Source: Streptomyces mesophilus (GTDB lineage Bacteria; Actinomycetota; Actinomycetes; Streptomycetales; Streptomycetaceae). From it: DNA of 35,077 nucleotides. Shown here piece by piece: positions 1 through 7,779 of the stretch. The notes under the pieces are model-generated. The model saw only the letters and a program-made list of their open reading frames with translations, searched no databases and had not been told where the DNA came from. The position numbers were made by a program, and so were the translations under genes. Numbering within the stretch: position 1 is the first letter of the stretch; each line of letters begins with the position of its first letter. The stretch lies in NCBI RefSeq assembly GCF_011044995.1, contig NZ_JAAKZW010000063.1:1-35077 (forward strand), given 5' to 3'.

Positions 1-175
1 CCCCCGCTCCCGCCTGACGCCACCCCATGCGCAAACCATCAGCCGTTCGTGCGCGGCCCGGCGCACCGTGGGTTCTGTGATCGAGAGCGGTCACCTTTCC
101 GTCCGTCCGGCGGGGAGCCGCAAGTGCGCGTACTGCCGAGAGGCTGCGGGCTACCTTGGACCGAGATGAGAAGCC

Positions 176-1198
176 ATGTCCTCCCTTCTGCGCTCCCGTG
201 AGATTCGCCTCGCCACCCGTCCGTCGGGTCAACCAGGCGCCGAGAACTTCGAGTTGGCGACCGTGGACGTGCCCGAGCCCGGTGCCGGGCAGATCGTGGT
301 GCGCAACAGCTGGATGTCCGTCGACCCGTACATGCGAGGGCGTATGGACGATGTCCCCTCCTACATCCCTCCCTTCGCACTCGGAGCCGCCCTCGAAGGC
401 AGCGCGCTCGGTGAGGTCGTCGCCTCGCGCGCCGAGTCCGTGCCGGTCGGCGCGACCGTCAGCCACTTCCTGGGCTGGCGCGAGTACGCGGTGCTCGACG
501 CGGCCGCCGCCACTGTCGTCGACCCCGCACTCGCCCCGCCCGAGGCCTGGCTGGGCCCGCTGGGCACGACGGGTCTGACCGCCTATGCGGCCCTGACACG
601 AACCGCCCCCGTGCAAGAGGGCGATGTCGTCTTCGTCTCCGCCGCGGCCGGCGCCGTCGGCAGCGTGGCCGGGCAGCTCGCCCGCAAGCTCGGAGCCTCC
701 CAGGTGATCGGCTCCGCCGGTGGTCCCGCCAAGACGAAGAAGCTGCTCGACACCTTCGGCTACGACGCCGCGCTCGACTACCGCCAGGGCGCGCTCGACG
801 AGCAGCTCGCCCAGGCCGCACCGGACGGGATCGACGTCTATCTCGACGCGGTCGGCGGCGACCATCTGCGGGCCGCCATCGGTGCCCTGCGCACCGGCGG
901 CAGGATCGCCCTGGTCGGTGCGATCAGCGGCTACAACGCCACGGCCCCCACGCCCGGACCCGACAACCTCTTCCGCGCCGCGGCCAAGGAGGCCACTTTG
1001 CGAGGCATGCTCGTCAGCAGTCACTTCGACCTCTTCCCCGAGTGGACCGGCAAGGCCGCGGGCTGGATCGCCGACGGCTCACTGCGCACCGAACAGACCG
1101 TCGTGGACGGCATCGAGCAGGCCCCCGGGGCCTTCCTCGGCGTGCTCAGCGGCGCCAACACCGGCAAGATGCTGGTCCGTCTGGAGGCAGCCCGATGA
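176..1198 (+). CDS. NADP-dependent MDR-family oxidoreductase
   Basis: Predicted cytosolic 340-residue medium-chain dehydrogenase/reductase of the zinc-independent leukotriene B4 dehydrogenase / curcumin reductase type, which reduces the C=C bond of enones with NADPH. The N-terminal part carries the substrate-domain signature SVDPYMRGRM near residues 43-52. The Rossmann part has the AAAGAVGSVAGQLARKLGA nucleotide-binding loop near residues 158-177. Full family length, and no structural-zinc cysteine cluster is visible. The ATG at 176 is preceded by GAGATGAGAAG. It overlaps the next gene by ATGA, so the two are probably co-translated. The exact substrate cannot be told from sequence. The family call is firm. 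Confidence 0.9.
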   Translation: MSSLLRSREIRLATRPSGQPGAENFELATVDVPEPGAGQIVVRNSWMSVDPYMRGRMDDVPSYIPPFALGAALEGSALGEVVASRAESVPVGATVSHFLGWREYAVLDAAAATVVDPALAPPEAWLGPLGTTGLTAYAALTRTAPVQEGDVVFVSAAAGAVGSVAGQLARKLGASQVIGSAGGPAKTKKLLDTFGYDAALDYRQGALDEQLAQAAPDGIDVYLDAVGGDHLRAAIGALRTGGRIALVGAISGYNATAPTPGPDNLFRAAAKEATLRGMLVSSHFDLFPEWTGKAAGWIADGSLRTEQTVVDGIEQAPGAFLGVLSGANTGKMLVRLEAAR

Positions 1199-1830
1199 GC
1201 CCCGCGACCACCCCCTCGCCCGCTGCCGGAACCTCGCCCGCCAGCACTCCCACCCGTGAGAGCCGCACCGCCCTCCTCGTGGTGGCCCACCCCCGCACCG
1301 ACTCGCTCACCGGGGAGCTGGCGCGGCAGGCTCAAGTCCGGCTCGAGCGCTCAGGGTTCACGGTCGACGTGCTCGATCTGTACCGCGAGGGCTTTGACCC
1401 CCGCCTGGGTCCCGAGGACGAACCCGACTGGGCGGACCGGGACAAGCCGTACTCCGCGGAGGTGCACGCCCATATGCGGCGCGTCGAAGCGGCCGAGGTG
1501 ATGGTCATGGTCTTCCCCCTGTGGTGGTTCGGTCCGCCGGCGATCCTCAAGGGCTGGATCGACCGGGTGTGGAATCACGGTTTCGCCTACGGCCGCAGCC
1601 GGCCGCGCCTGGCCGGAAAGCGGATGTTCTGGCTGACGGCGGTCAGTTACCCCGAGGCCGACTTCACCTCGCTCGGCTGGGACCGGACGGTCACCCATGT
1701 GCTGCGGACGGGAATCTCCGAGTACTGCGGGATCACGGACGCGGCGGTCCATTTCGTTTACGACTCGCTCAACGCCGACGAGTCCGCGGTCAAATCGGCG
1801 GCCGGGGCTCTGGAGGAGTTCCTCGCCTGA
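1195..1830 (+). CDS. Flavodoxin-fold NAD(P)H quinone oxidoreductase (KefF/MdaB-like)
   Basis: 211-residue flavodoxin-like protein that probably reduces quinones or other electrophiles by two electrons using FMN or FAD. After a low-complexity Ser/Thr/Pro N-terminus comes LLVVAHPRTDSLTGELA, the first strand and phosphate loop. The family signature VFPLWWFGPPAILKGWIDRV lies near residues 103-122, followed by a short FAYG loop. The start is the ATG at 1195, which overlaps the stop of the upstream MDR gene (ATGA); this coupling suggests both enzymes serve one detoxification or redox task. Longer in-frame starts would run inside the MDR gene and are rejected. The family is well supported; the substrate is unknown. 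Confidence 0.88.
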   Translation: MSPATTPSPAAGTSPASTPTRESRTALLVVAHPRTDSLTGELARQAQVRLERSGFTVDVLDLYREGFDPRLGPEDEPDWADRDKPYSAEVHAHMRRVEAAEVMVMVFPLWWFGPPAILKGWIDRVWNHGFAYGRSRPRLAGKRMFWLTAVSYPEADFTSLGWDRTVTHVLRTGISEYCGITDAAVHFVYDSLNADESAVKSAAGALEEFLA

Positions 1831-1855
1831 CCGCCGCCGGCACCCGAAGCGGCGC

Positions 1856-1890
1856 ACCGGGCGGGCGGGAGGTCATCCCGTCCGCCCGGT
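1856..1890. terminator. Bidirectional hairpin terminator
   Basis: A 15-bp stem (ACCGGGCGG... paired with ...CCGCCCGGT) with one G-T pair and a 5-base loop lies between the convergent ends of the quinone reductase and the FAD monooxygenase. There is no U-tract, which is usual for streptomycete terminators. Confidence 0.75.
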
Positions 1891-1912
1891 CAGGTCCCCG
1901 GTCGGCCCCGGG

Positions 1913-3367
1913 TCAGCCCCGAGCCCACCGCACGTACCCATCCGGCCGGACCAGCATCATCAGCTCCCGCTCATCCGCCCACTGCACCCGTATGCACTCC
2001 TCCCCGGCCAGCGACTGGAGCTCGGCCGGCAGGGGCGTCTCCTTCGGTGCGACGAACACGAACTGTCCGCCGCGCAGGGCCTCGTACAGCCTGCTGCCGC
2101 CCGCCAGCTGTCCGTCCTGCGCGCGCCGGCCGACGAGCGCGTGGGACCCGCGCGGCGCCCGATAGGCGTAACCGATACCGGTGATCTGACCGAGCGCCTT
2201 GCGCTGCAGCGGCGCCGCGTTGTTGACCACCTTGGAAGCCAGCCAACGCACCCCCAGCTGGGCCGGGTTGTGGGCCATCGCGAGGCGCACGATCGTGCCG
2301 CTGCTGCGCAGCACTGCGGAGCCCACCGGGTGGCGCTCGTCCTGGTAGGAGTCCAACAGGCTGTCCGGCGCCCGCCCGTTGAGGACCGCGGCCAGTTTCC
2401 AGCCCAGGTTGTTGGCGTCCTGCAGACCGGTGTTCATGCCCTGGCCGCCCGCGGGGGAGTGGGTGTGCGCGGCGTCGCCGGCGAGGAAGATCCGGCCCGT
2501 GCGGTACTGCGGGACCTGCCGCTCGTCGCTGTGGAAGCGGGAGATCCAGCGCTCGTCGTGCATCCCGAAGTCCGAGCCGAAGGCGCGGCGGATGATGTCG
2601 CGCAGCTCGTCGAGCGAGGTGGGGGCGTCGTCCGGGATCTCGGCGCGCTCGCGGTTCCAGCCGCCGACCCGCCAGTACCCGTCACCGAACGGGATCATGA
2701 AGCCGAAGGCTCCTTCGTCGCCCCTGACCGCCACGGTCAGGTCGGGCTCGCTCTTCAGGAGCACATCGGCAAGGACGATCGAGCTGATCACGGACTTGCC
2801 GGGGAAGGGCTGCCCGACCGCCTTGCGGACCGCGCTGCGCACACCGTCCGCGCCCACGGCATAGGCCGCCCGGTAGGCGGAGCTCTCCCCGTCCTTGTTC
2901 CGGACGTCGACCGTCACACCGTCGGCGTCCTGCCGCAGCCCGGTGACCTCGGCATCGTGCACGAACCGCACCCCGTGCTCGGTCGCCCTGCGGAGCAGCA
3001 GCTTCTCCACCTCGTACTGCGGGGTGCTCAGGAGGTAGGGGAAACGGGACGGAATACCGGCGAGATCGAGGGAAAGCGAGCGGAAGAGGCGCAGCTCGGT
3101 GAGCTTCCGCCCGGTGGGGATCAGCTCGTCCGCCAGACCGCGGGCGTCCAGGACCTCCAGCGTGCGGGCGTGCACACCGAAGGCGCGGGTCAGATTGCTG
3201 ATCTTGGCGGGGCGCTTCTCCAGGACCGTCACCCGTATCCCGGCCGCCGCGAGGTCGCCGGCCAGGAGCAGGCCGGTGGGGCCCGCGCCGACGATCACGA
3301 CGTCTGCGGGGGTGGTGCCGTGCTGCTCGGTGCTGCGGGTCTCGTTCGTGCCGGTCGTGCCGTTCAT
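1913..3367 (-). CDS. FAD-dependent aromatic monooxygenase (PheA/TetX/Rox group)
   Basis: 484-residue class A flavoprotein hydroxylase. It has the Rossmann motif VGAGPTG at residues 26-32, a DG motif (GADGVRSAVRKAVG) in the middle, and the second FAD motif GDAAHTHSPAGGQGMNTG near residue 297. Such enzymes hydroxylate phenols, polyketides or antibiotics such as rifampicin and tetracyclines with NAD(P)H and O2. The ATG at 3367 is chosen because a strong GAGGAGG lies just upstream; the frame stays open further upstream but those starts would run through the promoter and into the tetR gene. Transcription probably starts from TTGACA-N18-TACTGT. Operator repeats overlap this promoter, so the divergent TetR protein very likely represses it. 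The substrate is unknown; it may be the compound sensed by the TetR protein. Confidence 0.9.
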   Translation of the reverse strand: MNGTTGTNETRSTEQHGTTPADVVIVGAGPTGLLLAGDLAAAGIRVTVLEKRPAKISNLTRAFGVHARTLEVLDARGLADELIPTGRKLTELRLFRSLSLDLAGIPSRFPYLLSTPQYEVEKLLLRRATEHGVRFVHDAEVTGLRQDADGVTVDVRNKDGESSAYRAAYAVGADGVRSAVRKAVGQPFPGKSVISSIVLADVLLKSEPDLTVAVRGDEGAFGFMIPFGDGYWRVGGWNRERAEIPDDAPTSLDELRDIIRRAFGSDFGMHDERWISRFHSDERQVPQYRTGRIFLAGDAAHTHSPAGGQGMNTGLQDANNLGWKLAAVLNGRAPDSLLDSYQDERHPVGSAVLRSSGTIVRLAMAHNPAQLGVRWLASKVVNNAAPLQRKALGQITGIGYAYRAPRGSHALVGRRAQDGQLAGGSRLYEALRGGQFVFVAPKETPLPAELQSLAGEECIRVQWADERELMMLVRPDGYVRWARG

Positions 3368-3384
3368 TGCGGCCTCCTCGGATG

Positions 3385-3412
3385 CCAACGTTTGTTGGTC
3401 AACGCTTGTTGG
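3385..3412. promoter_or_regulatory. TetR operator pair A
   Basis: Two abutting 14-bp palindromes: CCAACGTTTGTTGG (3385-3398) and TCAACGCTTGTTGG (3399-3412). They sit over the predicted transcription start and 5' UTR of the monooxygenase gene. Direct sequence observation; the assignment to the neighbouring TetR protein is inference from position. Confidence 0.8.
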
Positions 3413-3414
3413 CA

Positions 3415-3444
3415 ACAGTAGAACGCCTCGCGGTGGACTGTCAA
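3415..3444 (-). promoter_or_regulatory. Promoter of the FAD monooxygenase gene
   Basis: On the minus strand, TTGACA (3444-3439) and TACTGT (3420-3415) are separated by 18 bp, matching the housekeeping HrdB-type consensus. The -35 overlaps operator pair B and the start point falls in pair A. Confidence 0.7.
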
Positions 3445-3462
3445 CACATGTTGGCCTACGCT
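3434..3462 (+). promoter_or_regulatory. Promoter of the tetR gene (leaderless)
   Basis: TGGACT (3434-3439), a 17-bp spacer and TACGCT (3457-3462). The ATG follows 7 bases after the -10, so the mRNA probably begins at the start codon; no ribosome binding site is present. Confidence 0.55.
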
Positions 3463-3468
3463 TGTTGG
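3441..3468. promoter_or_regulatory. TetR operator pair B
   Basis: Two abutting 14-bp elements: TCAACACATGTTGG (3441-3454) and CCTACGCTTGTTGG (3455-3468), the latter one base off in the left arm. This pair is exactly 56 bp (four unit lengths) from pair A. It covers the spacer and -10 of tetR and the -35 of the monooxygenase gene, so one repressor could control both genes. Confidence 0.8.
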
Positions 3469-3469
3469 C

Positions 3470-4078
3470 ATGCAGGATTCCGAGACTCGCAGCGAGCCCG
3501 CCACCCCCGAAACCAAGCCCCGCCGATCCGACGCCACCCGCGCCGCGATCCTCGCCGCGGCGCGTGAGCGCTTCGCGGCCGACGGGTACGAGCGCGCCAC
3601 CATCCGTTCGATCGCCAAGGAGGCGGGCATCGACCCGTCGATGGTGATGCGCTATTACGGCAACAAGGAAGGACTGTTCGCGGCCGCGGCGGAAATCGAC
3701 CTGAACCTGCCGGCGCCCATGGACCTGCGCATGCAGCCCGCCGACCATGTCGGCCGCACGCTCGTCTCCCACTTCCTCGACCGGTGGGAGCAGGACGAGG
3801 TGCTCACCGCGCTGCTGCGCGTGGGCGCCACGAACTCTGCGGGCGCCGAGCGGATGCGGCAGATCCTCAAGGAGCAGATCGGCCCGATCGCCGCCCAGGT
3901 CTGCCCCGATCCGGCCGACGCCCCGCGCCGCGCCGCGCTCGTCGCCTCCCAGGTCCTCGGCATGGCGCTCGCCCGCTTCGTGCTGCGCTTCCCCGTGGCC
4001 GTCGCCATGCCGAAGGAGGAGGTCGTCGACTGGCTGGCGCCCACGGTCCAGCGGTACTTGACCGCGCCGGAGCCGTAG
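3470..4078 (+). CDS. TetR-family transcriptional repressor
   Basis: 202-residue one-domain-plus-ligand-pocket regulator. The helix-turn-helix region is near residues 22-66, with the typical FAADGYERATIRSIAKEAGI and the recognition-helix segment MVMRYYGNKEGLF. The C-terminal ligand-binding and dimerisation part fits the usual TetR length. It is divergent from the FAD monooxygenase, with paired 14-bp palindromes between them, the classic layout of a self-regulated repressor of a detoxifying enzyme. The ATG at 3470 has no Shine-Dalgarno sequence but follows a TACGCT -10 by 7 bases, consistent with a leaderless transcript. The inducer is unknown, possibly an aromatic antibiotic-like molecule. Confidence 0.92.
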   Translation: MQDSETRSEPATPETKPRRSDATRAAILAAARERFAADGYERATIRSIAKEAGIDPSMVMRYYGNKEGLFAAAAEIDLNLPAPMDLRMQPADHVGRTLVSHFLDRWEQDEVLTALLRVGATNSAGAERMRQILKEQIGPIAAQVCPDPADAPRRAALVASQVLGMALARFVLRFPVAVAMPKEEVVDWLAPTVQRYLTAPEP

Positions 4079-4189
4079 GCCTGCGCCGGAACCGTACGCC
4101 TACAGCCGCCCCTGCGTCGGAGCCGTACGCCTAAAGCCCCTCTGCGTCGGAGCCGTACGCCTAAAGCCAACCCCTGCGCCGGAACCCCC
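4064..4189. repeat. 30-32 bp degenerate tandem repeat at convergent gene ends
   Basis: Units of the form GCGYCGGARCCGTACGCCTA begin at 4064, 4083, 4114, 4144 and 4176, the first and last being partial. The array starts inside the last codons of tetR and ends inside the last codons of corA. The corA stop codon lies in unit 4144. Units 4114 and 4144 share their first 24 bases. Confidence 0.85.
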
Positions 4190-5258
4190 GGTGCACCAGA
4201 AAACAGGCCACCGCCGTCACCGACACCATCAGCAAGTAGCCGTAGCGCCAGCCGAGTTCGGGCATGTGCTCGAAGTTCATCCCGTATACGCCGCACACCA
4301 TCGTCGGCACGGCGATCACCGCCGCCCATGCGGTGATCTTCCGCATGTCCTCGTTCTGCGCGACCGTCACCTGTGCCAGATGGGCCTGAAGGATCGAGTC
4401 GAGCAGGGAGTCGAAGGACGCGATCTGCTCGACGGTGGTGGTCAGATGGTCGCCGACATCGCGGAAGTACGCCTGGACACCGGGATCGATCAGCGCGTTG
4501 CGCCGCTCCGCCAGGACCGCGAGAGGGCGGGCGAGCGGGGCCACCGCCCGCTTCAGCTCCAGGAGTTCACGCTTGAGCTGGTAGATACGGCCCGGGTCCA
4601 CCCGGCCCGCGTCCGGCGAGAAGACCTGGGTCTCGACGGCCTCGACATCGTGCTGCACGGCGTCGGCGACGCTCAGATACTCGTCGACCACGAAGTCCGC
4701 TATCGCGTGCAGCACCGCCGAAGGCCCCTTGGCCAGCTGCTCGGGGTCGGCTTCGAGGGCCTCGCGCACCGGCCCGAGCGAGCCGTGCCGGCCATGGCGG
4801 ACCGTGATCACGAAGTCCCGGCCGGTGAAGACCATGATCTCGCCGGTGTCCACGACCTCGCTGGTGGCGGTGAGTTCATCGTGCTCGACATAGCAGACCG
4901 ACTTGAACACGGCGAAGAGCGTGTCGTCGTACGGCGCCACCTTGGGCCGCTGATGCGCCTGCACCGCATCCTCGACGGCCAGCGGATGCAGTGCGAACGG
5001 CTCGGCGAGCGCGGCTATCTCCTGCTCGTCGGGCTCATGCAGCCCGATCCATACGAAGCCGTCGCCCTCCTCGCGTACGCGCCGCAGCGCCTCCGGTCCG
5101 CTCAGGCCCGCCCAGGAACCCGACTGCCGCTTGCCGCCCCGGTAGACCACGCAGTTGACCACCGCGCTGCCCAGCGGGGAGCGCGACGGATGGCTGAGGT
5201 CCACGGCCTTGCGCTGCACGCGGCGCACGATGCGGCGCAGCCTGCGGATCATCGGCAT
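4161..5258 (-). CDS. corA: CorA-family magnesium/cobalt transporter
   Basis: 365-residue inner-membrane divalent cation channel. It has a long cytoplasmic alpha/beta domain and a helical stalk (roughly residues 180-300). Two C-terminal membrane helices follow. The first ends in the diagnostic YGMN motif (VYGMNFEHMPELGW), whose GMN forms the ion-selectivity loop. The second is followed by a basic tail, RGFRRRG. Length and order match CorA. The ATG at 5258 has AGGGGG about 9 bases upstream; a second ATG two codons in is possible. It converges on tetR, and its final codons lie within the tandem repeat shared by both gene ends. No M-box-like leader was recognised upstream. Confidence 0.92.
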   Translation of the reverse strand: MPMIRRLRRIVRRVQRKAVDLSHPSRSPLGSAVVNCVVYRGGKRQSGSWAGLSGPEALRRVREEGDGFVWIGLHEPDEQEIAALAEPFALHPLAVEDAVQAHQRPKVAPYDDTLFAVFKSVCYVEHDELTATSEVVDTGEIMVFTGRDFVITVRHGRHGSLGPVREALEADPEQLAKGPSAVLHAIADFVVDEYLSVADAVQHDVEAVETQVFSPDAGRVDPGRIYQLKRELLELKRAVAPLARPLAVLAERRNALIDPGVQAYFRDVGDHLTTTVEQIASFDSLLDSILQAHLAQVTVAQNEDMRKITAWAAVIAVPTMVCGVYGMNFEHMPELGWRYGYLLMVSVTAVACFLVHRGFRRRGWL

Positions 5259-5558
5259 GCGTGGAGCCCCCTCGGACCGCTGTCATCGCGGTCATCGTTG
5301 TGTGCGCCGGACGCCCCGGCTTCGGTGCAGCCTGCCACGCTCCTGCCCGTACGTCACCAGTCCATGCCCTCGCCATGAGGGCCTTGACCTGCGGTGATTA
5401 CGGTACGAATCGGATTGCGCATGCGGGCCTACGGCAACCTGCTTACAGTCGACTCCCGGAGAACTCCGGCCGTACTACGGCTGCACGACCGCCGGCCCAC
5501 GGCCGTACGGAGCACTCCGGTTCCGGCAGGCTCGGGGAGCCGAAGGAGAGCAAGCGAA
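5259..5558. other. 300-bp divergent intergenic region
   Basis: Non-coding stretch between corA (minus) and the small hypothetical gene (plus). A TTGACC at 5384 has no good -10 at normal spacing. A TGCTTACAGT box at 5441-5449 could be an extended -10 for the downstream gene but lacks a clear -35. No small ORF or riboswitch was recognised. Confidence 0.5.
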
Positions 5559-6113
5559 ATGAGCAGCGGCATACCGGACGACCATAAGTACTCCCGTCGC
5601 AAGAGGCTGCAGGCCACCGCGAGAGTGCGCGCCCGGCGGGTGGAACTCGCCCTCGACAGAGCCCGGACCCGCGCGGCCCAGGCGATCGGCCCGGCCCCGG
5701 AGAGCGTGGCCGCACACCGGCAGGCCGCCGCGACCGCGGAGCGGGCACTGGCCGAACTCGACGCCGAGGGGCGTGTGTTCACCCGGCGCGACACCGGCGC
5801 CCGGGTGGTGCTGCGGGACACGCTCGCGACCGCGCAGGGAAGGCCCGCCAGGGCCGAGGCCACGTCGGCGCACGGCGACCGCTACGAGGTCGAGTGCCTG
5901 ACACACCAGAGCGACCCGCTGTTCTTCGACGAGATCGCCGCGGCCACGCGTGCGGCCCGGCACTCCGACACCTGGTGCGAGGCCTGCCGTCAGCTGGCGG
6001 CCACCCCGCACACGGTGCGCGCCCGCGCCCGCAAGGTGCTGGCCCCGGCCAAGCCCGAGATCCGCTACACCCCGCCCGAGCCGCGGCTGCGGTTCGACCC
6101 GCCGGCCACGTAA
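5559..6113 (+). CDS. Conserved hypothetical protein with Cys-x2-Cys motif
   Basis: 184-residue soluble protein not recognised as a named family. The N-terminal half is strongly basic and Ala/Arg-rich (RRKRLQATARVRARRVELALDR region, residues 8-60) and probably helical. The C-terminal half contains ECLTHQSDPLFFDEIAAATRAA and then WCEACRQL (residues about 120-150). The spaced Cys and His residues could bind a metal. It ends with a proline-rich tail. The ATG at 5559 is chosen because GAAGGAG lies 8-15 bases upstream; the frame stays open further upstream but without start signals. It is convergent with the YihY gene. Possibly nucleic-acid associated given the basic helix, but this is only inference. 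Confidence 0.7.
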   Translation: MSSGIPDDHKYSRRKRLQATARVRARRVELALDRARTRAAQAIGPAPESVAAHRQAAATAERALAELDAEGRVFTRRDTGARVVLRDTLATAQGRPARAEATSAHGDRYEVECLTHQSDPLFFDEIAAATRAARHSDTWCEACRQLAATPHTVRARARKVLAPAKPEIRYTPPEPRLRFDPPAT

Positions 6114-6158
6114 GGCTGGCTGCCGGTTACAGCCACGTAAGCCTGACCGCCGGTCACG
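6105..6158. repeat. 27-bp tandem duplication spanning a stop codon
   Basis: GCCACGTAAGGCTGGCTGCC (from 6105) is repeated in diverged form at 6132 (GCCACGTAAGCCTGACCGCC). The TAA in the first copy is the stop codon of the upstream gene; the second copy is downstream. Confidence 0.75.
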
Positions 6159-6175
6159 TACCCCTTCCCGCCCGC

Positions 6176-6215
6176 ACGGCGCGTGAGCCCGCCTCCCCGC
6201 AGGCTCATGCGCCGT
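6176..6215. terminator. Bidirectional hairpin terminator
   Basis: 14-bp stem ACGGCGCGTGAGCC / GGCTCATGCGCCGT with one G-T pair and a 12-base loop, between convergent genes. The right arm overlaps the stop codon of the YihY gene. Confidence 0.75.
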
Positions 6216-7095
6216 CGCGCGCGCTGTCGTCCGGGATCGCGCTGTCGTCCGGGACCTTGAGGTGCGTGCCCCGCCCTCTGTCCAGGAGCCGGTTCAGCGG
6301 TGGCTCCTGCGCCGCTACGGCACCGATGGTCACCGCGAAGGTGATCGCGGCGCAGACCAGGATCAGCCAGGACAGCAGCGTCAGGACAAGCCCGAGGGAG
6401 CCGTACTCGCCGAGCGCGCGATTGAGCGCGGCGGGCATGTAGAGCCGGGCGCTCAGCGCGAGGGTGTTGGTGGCGGCCGCCGCCAGGAGCGCGCCCGGCA
6501 GCAGCGGCAGCCAGGCCACACGGCCGGCCAGGAGCAGATGCTGGGTCCAGAGCCACACCCCTGTGCTCAGCAGGAAGAGCAGCGGGGCGCCCAGCCACAT
6601 CCCGGCGCCGAAGCCGTCCCGTACCGGCGCCTGCAGCAGCACGAACAGGACGAGCGCGAGCAGCCACACCAGCCAGCGCCAGGCGGCGATCCTGGTCGAG
6701 GCTTTGGGGAGCTGCCAGGCGCGTTCGCAGACCCGGGCCATGGCACGGCTGAAGCTGGTCGCGGAGACGAGCGCCAGTGCGAGGCCGATGACCCCGCTGG
6801 TCTCCCGCAGATCGCCGGAGGTGTTGCCGAGTACCTGCTGGAGCTCCAGATCGGCTTGGCCGGTGAGGCCGAAGATGCCGCGCAGGGACTCCCGGAGCTG
6901 GTCGCGGACGGCGCTCGGGGTGAAGGCGGCGACGGCGAACAGCAGCGGGATCGAGGCCAGGAAGGCCTGGGCGGCGAGCCGGGTGGCCGCGTCGAGGAGG
7001 TTCGCGGACAGCAGCCGGCCGGTGAGCTCGGCCACGACGGGGAAGCGCGTTTCGGTGCGGGTCCGCAGGCGCTCGAACCGCGCCGACCAGGACAT
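6205..7095 (-). CDS. YihY/BrkB-family multi-pass membrane protein
   Basis: 296-residue integral membrane protein of the YihY (BrkB, formerly mis-called RNase BN) superfamily. About six hydrophobic helices can be read: around residues 50-75 (AAQAFLASIPLLFAVAAF), 115-135, 150-175 (WLVWLLALVLFVLL), 185-205, 215-240 and 250-275. The tail is hydrophilic, with a repeated PDDSA. The physiological role of the family is unsettled. The ATG at 7095 is preceded by GGGAGG; a 40-codon upstream extension is open but is Gly/Ala/Arg low complexity and less likely. It appears monocistronic. Confidence 0.82.
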   Translation of the reverse strand: MSWSARFERLRTRTETRFPVVAELTGRLLSANLLDAATRLAAQAFLASIPLLFAVAAFTPSAVRDQLRESLRGIFGLTGQADLELQQVLGNTSGDLRETSGVIGLALALVSATSFSRAMARVCERAWQLPKASTRIAAWRWLVWLLALVLFVLLQAPVRDGFGAGMWLGAPLLFLLSTGVWLWTQHLLLAGRVAWLPLLPGALLAAAATNTLALSARLYMPAALNRALGEYGSLGLVLTLLSWLILVCAAITFAVTIGAVAAQEPPLNRLLDRGRGTHLKVPDDSAIPDDSARDGA

Positions 7096-7233
7096 GCCGC
7101 CTCCCGCTGGTGCGCCGGCCGGTGCGCCGCGCCGTCGAAGGCCATTCAAGGCGCCGGCCTGCATGAGGGCGAGCTCAGCTGATCCGATCGGGCGCGCGCC
7201 GCGGCGCGCTCGCACCGCCCCCGGACCACGGAA

Positions 7234-7362
7234 GCGTCAGCTCACCCTGGGGACCTCACGGCCAGACCAGGCAAGAGCGTCAGCTCACCCTGGGGAACTC
7301 ACGGCCAGACCAGGAGATGGCGTCGGCTCACCCGCGTGAGCTCACGGCCAGACCAGGCAATA
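7234..7362. repeat. 43-bp tandem repeat, three units
   Basis: Units start at 7234, 7277 and 7320 with exact 43-bp period and the core CTCACGGCCAGACCAGG. The third unit runs into the last codons (CLVWP plus stop) of the minus-strand gene that ends at 7342, so the array looks like outward duplication of that gene's 3' end. Confidence 0.88.
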
Positions 7363-7779
7363 AGGCTGATGCCCCGCCTCATGCAGCCGGTGGCTGAAGT
7401 CCTGCCATTCGTGCAGCAGTTGGTAGACGTTGAACGCGTCCCGCGGCCCCCCGCGGTCCGGCACCGTCGACCAGATGAAGGCGGCCGCGCCCACGGCCTC
7501 CTCGCCGATGCCCCGAAGGGGGTCGACGACGGTCATCGGAAGCTTGACCACCGCATAGTCGGGGTGCAGGACGACCAGTTCCAGCGGCGGGACCTTGTGC
7601 AGCGGTATGCCCTCGATGCCGGTGAGGACCATCGCGGCCATCGTCTCGGGCTTGATCTTGGTGAACATGCCGCCCATGCCGAGCTCATCGCCGCCGAGCT
7701 CCTCCGGGCGCATCGTGACCGGGACACGGGCCGCCGTCGCCCCGTCGGGGGCGCCGAAGTACTTGTAGGTCACCCCCAC
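7342..7779 (-). CDS. Conserved hypothetical protein
   Basis: 145-residue soluble protein with no family recognised. The sequence begins VGVTYKYFGAPDGATAARVP, continues with GGDELGMGGMFTKIKPETMAAMVLTGIEGIPLHKVPPLELVVLHPDYAV (given here only as landmarks: GMGGMFTKI near residue 36, LELVVLHPDYAVVKLP near 70), and ends HEAGHQPYCLVWP. No signal peptide or membrane segment. The GTG at 7779 is chosen because AGGAG lies 7 bases upstream; the frame is open for about 100 more codons but that part is Arg/Gly/His low complexity. Its 3' end overlaps the third unit of the 43-bp repeat. It is divergent from hemL. Confidence 0.7.
   Translation of the reverse strand: MGVTYKYFGAPDGATAARVPVTMRPEELGGDELGMGGMFTKIKPETMAAMVLTGIEGIPLHKVPPLELVVLHPDYAVVKLPMTVVDPLRGIGEEAVGAAAFIWSTVPDRGGPRDAFNVYQLLHEWQDFSHRLHEAGHQPYCLVWP

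Noticed and set aside
1..175. Possible partial gene at the left edge
   Set aside because: Open frames here are short and lack start signals or motifs; the sequence is more likely the upstream region of the MDR gene.
3368..3772. Longer start for the FAD monooxygenase (619 residues)
   Set aside because: The extension would pass through the operators, the TTGACA/TACTGT promoter and the tetR coding region; GAGGAGG supports the start at 3367.
5384..5410. TTGACC as a promoter for the 184-residue ORF
   Set aside because: No -10 hexamer at 16-19 bp spacing; TACGAA is only 14 bp away.
7234..7362. Direct repeats considered as a CRISPR array
   Set aside because: Units are contiguous with no unique spacers, only three copies, and no cas genes are nearby.
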